The notes beneath the pieces were generated by a model, which was not told where the DNA came from, did no database searches, and saw nothing but the letters and a program-made list of their open reading frames with translations. Positions 6,946-11,665 of a DNA stretch of 11,665 nt are shown here, one piece after another (position 1 is the first letter of the stretch; each line of letters starts with the position of its first letter). Origin of the DNA: Deltaproteobacteria bacterium (lineage in GTDB: Bacteria; Desulfobacterota; Syntrophia; Syntrophales; UBA2185); NCBI GenBank assembly GCA_026388495.1, contig JAPLJQ010000062.1, forward strand, positions 1-11,665, read 5' to 3'. A program made the translations under genes and the position numbers.

Positions 6946-8475
6946 TCACTCCCACTCAATCGTGCTCGGCGGCTTTGAACTGATGTCATAGACCACCCGG
7001 TTTACCCCCCGGACCTCGTTGATGATCCGGTTGGAAATCTTTCCCAGAAGGTCATGGGGCAGTTTTGCCCAGTCCGCCGTCATGGCATCGTCGCTGGTCA
7101 CGGCGCGGATGGCCACGACATGTTCGTAGGTCCTCTGATCCCCCATGATCCCCACACTTTTCAGAGGGAGAAGGACGGCAAAGGACTGCCACAATTTCCG
7201 GTAGAGGTTGTGCGCCCTGATTTCCTCCAGGAGCACGACGTCCACCTTCCGCAGGACGGAAAGCCTTGACGGGGTCACTTCACCGATAATCCGGACCGCC
7301 AGTCCCGGCCCCGGGAAGGGCTGTCTCCAGACGAGATCGTCGGGAAGACCGAGTTCCTTTCCCAGGACACGCACCTCATCCTTGAACAGATGCTTCAGCG
7401 GTTCGATCAGAGTGAGTTTCATCTTTTTGGGCAGGCCCCCCACGTTATGGTGCGATTTGATCACGGCACTGGGGCCACCGAAAGGCGATTGCGATTCAAT
7501 AATGTCAGGATAAAGGGTCCCCTGGACAAGAAACCTGGCGCCATCGATTTTACGCGCCTCTTCTTCAAAGATCTTGATGAAAACATGACCGATGATTTTC
7601 CGTTTTTTCTCCGGATCAGAGACCCCTTTCAGTCGGTCAAGAAAAGGCTTTTTCGCATTGACAAATCTCACGTTCATACGGAAATGTTTTTTAAACAGAT
7701 CCCGGACCCGTTTCGCCTCATCCTGCCGGAGAAGGCCGTTGTCAACAAAGATACAGGTAAGCCGATCGCCGATGGCCTGATGCAGCAGCAGGGCCGCAAC
7801 GGATGAATCCACACCGCCGCTTAATCCCAGAACCACATGTCTGTCACCGACAAGGGATTGAATCTCCTGGGTGGACTCCTGGACAAAGGATTTCATTGTC
7901 CAGGTTTTTTTGCATTTACAGACGCGGAAGAGAAAGTTCTCTAAAATCCTTGTCCCTTCCGGGGTATGGACAACCTCCGGGTGGAACTGGAGCCCGTAGA
8001 ATCGCCTCACCGCATTCTCAATGGCCGCGTTTTCCGTGTTCGGCGTGGACGCCGTGGTCTTAAAACCTGCGGGCAACCGGCCGATGGAGTCTCCGTGACT
8101 CATCCAGCATCGGGTTTCACGGTCAATGCCGAAAAAAACACCGGATGCATCGTGAATGGTCAGTTCGGCAAAACCATATTCCCTTTTATCGGCTCCGACG
8201 ACCTCCCCGTCCAGGGTGTCGACCATGTACTGCATGCCGTAACAGATACCCAAAACCGGAATATTCAGGTCAAAGATACCCTTGTCCGCCCTGGGACTCC
8301 CCGTCTCATAGATGCTCGCAGGACCGCCGGACAGGATGATGCCTTCCGGTCGAAGGGTTTTTATTTTTGCGATGTCAATGCCCGGTGGCTCGATCTGGCA
8401 GTAAACGTGCTGTTCCCGGACACGCCGGGCAATTAACTGATTGTACTGAGAACCAAAATCAATGATGAGAATCAT
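6946..8475 (-). CDS. guaA: GMP synthase, glutamine-hydrolysing (GuaA)
   Basis: GuaA converts XMP + ATP + glutamine to GMP + AMP + PPi + glutamate, the last step of guanine nucleotide synthesis. Its 509 residues fit the fused bacterial form. A class I amidotransferase domain comes first (about 1-190), with nucleophile C78 in LGICYGMQ and H165/E167 in FHPEVV. Next is an ATP-pyrophosphatase domain with the P-loop LSGGVDSS (218-225). A C-terminal dimerisation/XMP-binding part ends in DISSKPPSTIEWE, the conserved family terminus. The ATG at 8475 gives the standard MILIIDFGSQ start, with AAGGAAG upstream. It lies 47 bases after the carA stop, in the same direction, so co-transcription with carA is likely. 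All key residues are present. The unusual point is its place between carA and carB. Confidence 0.98.
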   Translation of the reverse strand: MILIIDFGSQYNQLIARRVREQHVYCQIEPPGIDIAKIKTLRPEGIILSGGPASIYETGSPRADKGIFDLNIPVLGICYGMQYMVDTLDGEVVGADKREYGFAELTIHDASGVFFGIDRETRCWMSHGDSIGRLPAGFKTTASTPNTENAAIENAVRRFYGLQFHPEVVHTPEGTRILENFLFRVCKCKKTWTMKSFVQESTQEIQSLVGDRHVVLGLSGGVDSSVAALLLHQAIGDRLTCIFVDNGLLRQDEAKRVRDLFKKHFRMNVRFVNAKKPFLDRLKGVSDPEKKRKIIGHVFIKIFEEEARKIDGARFLVQGTLYPDIIESQSPFGGPSAVIKSHHNVGGLPKKMKLTLIEPLKHLFKDEVRVLGKELGLPDDLVWRQPFPGPGLAVRIIGEVTPSRLSVLRKVDVVLLEEIRAHNLYRKLWQSFAVLLPLKSVGIMGDQRTYEHVVAIRAVTSDDAMTADWAKLPHDLLGKISNRIINEVRGVNRVVYDISSKPPSTIEWE

Positions 8476-8522
8476 CGTGATTCTTCCTTGTTTTGCCTGA
8501 AAATGTTTATATAACGCATTGT

Positions 8523-9707
8523 TTATGTGTTGTTTTCATGTTTTGCTTCCATGAGGGAAACAAACTGTTCGAACAGATAGGCGACATCATGGGGACCCGG
8601 CGCCGCTTCGGGATGGTACTGCACGCTGAAAGCCTTCAGCGCCGGGTAACACATTCCCTCCGAGGTCCGGTCATTCAGGTTGTCATACGTCTTCTCGACG
8701 TCAGGCGGCAAAGATTCGGGCAACACCACAAACCCATGATTCTGCGACGTGATTTCAATCCGCCCCGTCTGCCTGTTTTTAACGGGCTGGTTTACCCCGT
8801 GATGGCCGAACGTCAGCTTCTCCGTCCTGCCGCCAAGGGCCTGCCCCAGAATCTGATGCCCCAGACAGATCCCGAAGATGGGGACTCTGCCCAGGAGATG
8901 ACGAACCGCTTCCACGATATAGGGTAACGCCGCCGGGTCTCCCGGACCATTGGAAAGGAGAACGCCGTCGGGATGGAAAGAAAGAATCTCCTGTCCCGAT
9001 GCTGCCGCCGGCAATACAAGGACTTCACATCCGGACTTCTCCAATATTCTGAGAATATTATACTTTACGCCACAATCGAGGACGACGACCCGTAAACGCT
9101 TTTTCCGGTTATTAGCCTGGTCCGGTTCGATTTCGTTTTCCCGTTCCGACGCACCTGAAGAAATGGGCTGCGGTTTACCATCTTTCCATCGATACGGCTC
9201 TTGGCAGGTAACCAATTTGATTAGATCCCGGCCCACAAGTCCGGGATATGAACGTACGCGCTGCAATAAAAGATCCGTATCACGAGTCTCCGTGGAAAGG
9301 ATGCCCCGCATGGCCCCTTTCAGGCGGATGCGGCGGGTAAGGGCTCTCGTGTCGATCCCCTCAACGCCCAGTTTTCCATAAGACTCAAGAAACGCCTTTA
9401 AACTTTTACGGCTGCGCCAGTTGCTCGGATAATCCTGATATTCCTTGACAATGAATCCCTCCAGGTGGATCCCGTCGGACTCCATGTCTTCCGGGTTGAT
9501 CCCATAATTGCCGATCAGGGGATACGTCATGGTGACGATTTGTCCCTTGTACGAAGGATCCGTGATAACTTCCTGGTACCCCGCCATCCCCGTATTAAAG
9601 ACAACCTCGCCAAGCGCCTCGCCATATCCGGCGAAGGCATGTCCCCCGTACACACTTCCATCCTCCAGAACCAGCAGCGCCGGGGGATTCCGCCGCAGCA
9701 GCGACAT
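8523..9707 (-). CDS. carA: Carbamoyl-phosphate synthase small subunit (CarA)
   Basis: CarA is the glutaminase subunit that releases ammonia from glutamine and passes it to CarB. The protein has 394 residues against 382 in E. coli. The N-terminal CPSase small-chain domain covers about 8-140 (FNTGMAGYQEVITDPSY, GNYGIN). The class I amidotransferase domain covers about 205-385, with nucleophile C281 in FGICLGHQ and H365/E367 in YHPEAAPGP. A polar, low-complexity linker at about 180-204 accounts for the extra length. A strong GGAGGT lies 5 nt before the ATG. The gene heads a likely carA-guaA unit and has a plausible promoter about 55 bases upstream. It is intact but is not followed directly by carB, as would be usual. 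Confidence 0.97.
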   Translation of the reverse strand: MSLLRRNPPALLVLEDGSVYGGHAFAGYGEALGEVVFNTGMAGYQEVITDPSYKGQIVTMTYPLIGNYGINPEDMESDGIHLEGFIVKEYQDYPSNWRSRKSLKAFLESYGKLGVEGIDTRALTRRIRLKGAMRGILSTETRDTDLLLQRVRSYPGLVGRDLIKLVTCQEPYRWKDGKPQPISSGASERENEIEPDQANNRKKRLRVVVLDCGVKYNILRILEKSGCEVLVLPAAASGQEILSFHPDGVLLSNGPGDPAALPYIVEAVRHLLGRVPIFGICLGHQILGQALGGRTEKLTFGHHGVNQPVKNRQTGRIEITSQNHGFVVLPESLPPDVEKTYDNLNDRTSEGMCYPALKAFSVQYHPEAAPGPHDVAYLFEQFVSLMEAKHENNT

Positions 9708-9761
9708 GATTGACCTCCAAAGTTGAAAATCCTGAATCCTGAACGTTTCCGTCGCGTCGAC

Positions 9762-9789
9762 TATATATGAAAAACAGGATAATATTCAA
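9762..9789 (-). promoter_or_regulatory. Candidate sigma70 promoter upstream of carA
   Basis: On the minus strand TTGAAT (9789-9784) and TATATA (9767-9762) are separated by 16 bases, in an AT-rich part of the 144-base glnA-carA gap. The start site would fall about 45 bases before carA. This would let carA-guaA be transcribed apart from glnA. The match is fair rather than perfect, and I saw no convincing terminator after glnA, so read-through is also possible. Confidence 0.5.
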
Positions 9790-9851
9790 CGTTAATATGG
9801 AAAATATTTCAAACGCCTGCAAAAGGGGTTTTCATCATGGCGCCAACGTTT

Positions 9852-11183
9852 TTACATCATGGGCAGATATCTCTCAATTTCATACTGGCTTACATGGATT
9901 CTGAAGCGATCCCATTCCACTTTTTTGTTTTCCATAAACTTCTGGAAAACATGATCCCCCAGGGTTTCTTTTACCAGGGCGCTTTTGGATACCAGAGTCA
10001 GGGCTTCGTATAGACTTCCCGGCAGAGAGTTAATCCCCGCTTTGTCCCGGGCAATTTCATCCATTTCAAAGATATCTTCTTCAACAGGTTCGGGAAGTGG
10101 ATATTTTTTCTCGACGCCTTTCATACCGGCCGCCAGCATCACGGCAAAGGCCAGATAGGGATTGCATGCCGGATCGGGGGAACGGTATTCGATGCGCGTT
10201 GCCTTCTCTTTCCCAGGCTTGTACATGGGGACACGGATCATGGCCGAACGGTTCCGGCGGGCCCAGGAAACATACACCGGCGCCTCGTATCCCGGAACCA
10301 GTCGTTTGTATGAGTTGATCCACTGGTTGCACACGGCCGTAATCTCCGGCGCGTGGATCATCAATCCCGCAATATAACTCTTCGCCATCTTCGACAGATG
10401 GTATTTGTCCTTCCCGTCAAAAAAGGCATTCTTGCCGCCCTTGAATAAGGACTGATGGGTGTGCATCCCGCTGCCGTTCTGCCCGAAAATCGGCTTTGGC
10501 ATAAACGTGGCGTAAACCCCGTTCTGCCTGGCGATTTCTTTCACCGCCGTGCGATAGGTCATGACCTTGTCGGCCATCTTCAGGGCATCGTCATAACGGA
10601 GATCGATCTCATGCTGGCTCGGCGCCACTTCGTGATGAGAATATTCCACGCGAATCCCCAGATCCTGCAGGGCGAAAATCGTCTGACGCCTCAGGTCTGT
10701 GGCCCGGTCTACGGGCAGACCGTCGAAGTAGCCGCCCTGATCCAGAATATCCGTTCCCTTGTCACTGGCAAAATAGAAATACTCCAGCTCCGGTCCCACG
10801 TTCATCGTATAGCCCTGATCGGCTATCTTCTTGAGGGTCCGCTTCAAAACATAACGGGGATCACCCTCATACGGCGTGCCGTCGGGATTTTGTATGTCGC
10901 AGATCACCCGCGCCACCGGACGATCCGTAGGGCGCCACGGTATCATCTGGAACGTCGTCGGATCCGCCATGGCGATCATGTCGCTCTCCTCGATCCGCGC
11001 AAATCCCTGAATCGATGACCCGTCAAACCCCATCCCCTCTTCCAGACCCTCCTCCAACTCCGACGGCGTGATGCTGAATATCTTCTGCATCCCCAATACG
11101 TCCGTAAACCAGAACTGAATGAAACTGACATTGTGTTCCTTCACCGCTTTCAGTACATCTTTCTTCGTCTTGCATTCAAACAT
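9852..11183 (-). CDS. glnA: Glutamine synthetase type I, alpha-like (GlnA)
   Basis: GlnA joins ammonia to glutamate using ATP to make glutamine, the nitrogen donor used by CarA, GuaA and PurF encoded downstream. It has 443 residues, close to the roughly 444 of the B. subtilis GSI-alpha form and shorter than the enterobacterial form (about 469). Landmarks are FDGSSIQGF (53-61), metal ligands E132 and E134 in GPELEY, HHEVAP (183-188), NGSGMHTHQSLF (236-247) and KRLVPGYEAP (293-302). The NLYDLPP-type adenylylation site of GSI-beta is absent; the corresponding segment reads GINSLPGSLYEAL. GlnE control is therefore unlikely and feedback or protein-level control more likely. The start at 11183 is chosen for AAGGAG 6 nt upstream; a start at 11207 would add 8 residues without such a site. 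The gene follows the broken oxidoreductase by 74 bases. Confidence 0.97.
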   Translation of the reverse strand: MFECKTKKDVLKAVKEHNVSFIQFWFTDVLGMQKIFSITPSELEEGLEEGMGFDGSSIQGFARIEESDMIAMADPTTFQMIPWRPTDRPVARVICDIQNPDGTPYEGDPRYVLKRTLKKIADQGYTMNVGPELEYFYFASDKGTDILDQGGYFDGLPVDRATDLRRQTIFALQDLGIRVEYSHHEVAPSQHEIDLRYDDALKMADKVMTYRTAVKEIARQNGVYATFMPKPIFGQNGSGMHTHQSLFKGGKNAFFDGKDKYHLSKMAKSYIAGLMIHAPEITAVCNQWINSYKRLVPGYEAPVYVSWARRNRSAMIRVPMYKPGKEKATRIEYRSPDPACNPYLAFAVMLAAGMKGVEKKYPLPEPVEEDIFEMDEIARDKAGINSLPGSLYEALTLVSKSALVKETLGDHVFQKFMENKKVEWDRFRIHVSQYEIERYLPMM

Positions 11184-11189
11184 CGCTCT

Positions 11190-11195
11190 CTCCTT
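11190..11195 (-). promoter_or_regulatory. Ribosome binding site deciding the glnA start
   Basis: AAGGAG on the minus strand lies 6 nt before the ATG at 11183, inside the purine run AAGGAAGGAGAGAG. It favours this start over the in-frame ATG at 11207. No sigma54 (GG-N10-GC) promoter was found in the 74-base gap upstream. Confidence 0.75.
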
Positions 11196-11257
11196 CCTTT
11201 TAATCATTTAATCTTCAAAGGGTTTCTTTACTTTAGAACGGTCCAACATTCCTCTCT

Positions 11258-11665
11258 CTATTCCAACGGTTCGCTTTCAACGAGACTCCAGACGCCGGTC
11301 GGACAGGCCCCGGCACAAAAACCACAACCGATACAGCGGTTATCATCGACAACATACTCGTATGCGTCATCATTCAGTGAATGACGGGAAATGGCGCTTT
11401 GCGGACAAATGGTCTCACATAGACCGCAATCCCGGCATGCCCTCGCCGTTCATCAGTTCCACTCCCTTTTTGGTAATGGCTTTCGTAACCCTCGGCCAGA
11501 CAAACATTGCGCCCTCCGCTGCGGCATCACACCCGACGTTTCCCGCGCCGATGACCACGACCCTTTTCCCGACCTTAATATCGTCAACTCTGCTGAGACG
11601 CAGAAAATCGAGGGCCGCAACGGCCCTTTCACCGCCGGGAACGGGAATGACACGCGGCTTCCGCG
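11258..11665 (-). pseudogene. Broken GltD-like oxidoreductase with ferredoxin tail
   Basis: The gene enters from the right edge in one frame for 82 codons and stops at 11415-11417. This part carries RVVVIGAGNVGCDAA, a Rossmann GxGxxG nucleotide-binding motif, then WPRVTKAITKKGVEL. A second frame, closed upstream by a TGA at 11450-11452, encodes 63 residues with two CxxCxxCxxxC clusters (CRDCGLCETIC and CIGCGFCAGAC) and ends with a TAG at 11258-11260. In relatives I recall, these are one protein: an FAD/NAD(P) oxidoreductase like the glutamate synthase small chain, with a C-terminal 2x[4Fe-4S] domain. There the segments are separated by roughly 100 residues, and the Rossmann motif by about 25-30 more residues from the WPR segment. 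So one probably in-frame deletion and one frame-breaking deletion are inferred. A sequencing error alone would not explain the missing residues. The gene lies just upstream of glnA, so its ancestor probably worked in ammonia or electron transfer linked to glutamate. Confidence 0.75.

Noticed and set aside
9708..9851. Terminator between glnA and carA
   Set aside because: Only scattered 4-5 bp complementarities (such as AAACG/CGTTT and GGCGCC) are present, with no stem followed by a T run.
11184..11257. Sigma54 promoter or riboswitch upstream of glnA
   Set aside because: No GG-N10-GC promoter core and no glutamine riboswitch-like structure could be recognised in this 74-base gap.
11453..11653. 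Minus-strand 66-codon open frame at the right edge as a gene
   Set aside because: It overlaps the Rossmann-motif frame in another register and its Arg/Ser/Pro-rich composition matches no family; the overlapping frame carries GxGxxG.
1..11665. CRISPR array, tRNA, rRNA or prophage genes
   Set aside because: No regularly spaced direct repeats, no tRNA cloverleaf or rRNA blocks, and no phage structural or integrase genes were seen.

Overview
The window is bacterial chromosome with every supported gene on the minus strand, so biology runs from the right edge to the left. Protein sequences (Fe-S type PurF, full-length CarB, alpha-type GlnA, a glutamate-synthase-like oxidoreductase with ferredoxin clusters) and the cassette-like repeats suggest an anaerobic deltaproteobacterium (Desulfobacterota), perhaps near Syntrophus/Smithella. 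That placement is inference from recalled protein similarity; no rRNA or other marker is present.

Layout from right to left. 11258-11665: decayed 3' end of an NAD(P)/FAD-dependent, glutamate-synthase-small-chain-like gene with a C-terminal 2x[4Fe-4S] ferredoxin domain, broken by deletion and frameshift. 9852-11183: glnA, glutamine synthetase. 8523-9707: carA. 6946-8475: guaA. 6304-6845: a compact type II toxin-antitoxin pair (ribbon-helix-helix antitoxin, then MazF/PemK toxin) with its own consensus promoter and a concentric dyad operator. 5967-6303: non-coding, a GC-rich hairpin block followed by an AT-rich leader. 2742-5966: carB. 1276-2745: purF, joined to carB by an ATGA stop/start overlap. 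767-1275: non-coding, holding a 131-bp imperfect hairpin repeat (MITE-like) and an 18-bp perfect palindrome. 1-766: N-terminal part of an IS4-family transposase running off the left edge.

Functional logic: GlnA makes glutamine, and CarA/CarB, GuaA and PurF each use glutamine amide nitrogen, for carbamoyl phosphate (arginine/pyrimidines), GMP, and the first committed purine step. The block therefore looks like a glutamine-nitrogen and nucleotide-precursor cluster. carA and carB, normally adjacent, are separated here by guaA and the toxin-antitoxin module. The core enzymes are ordinary and intact. The items worth a second look are the cluster arrangement, the TA module and its operator, the broken oxidoreductase, the long PurF propeptide and the repeats. 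I found no convincing undescribed multi-gene system.
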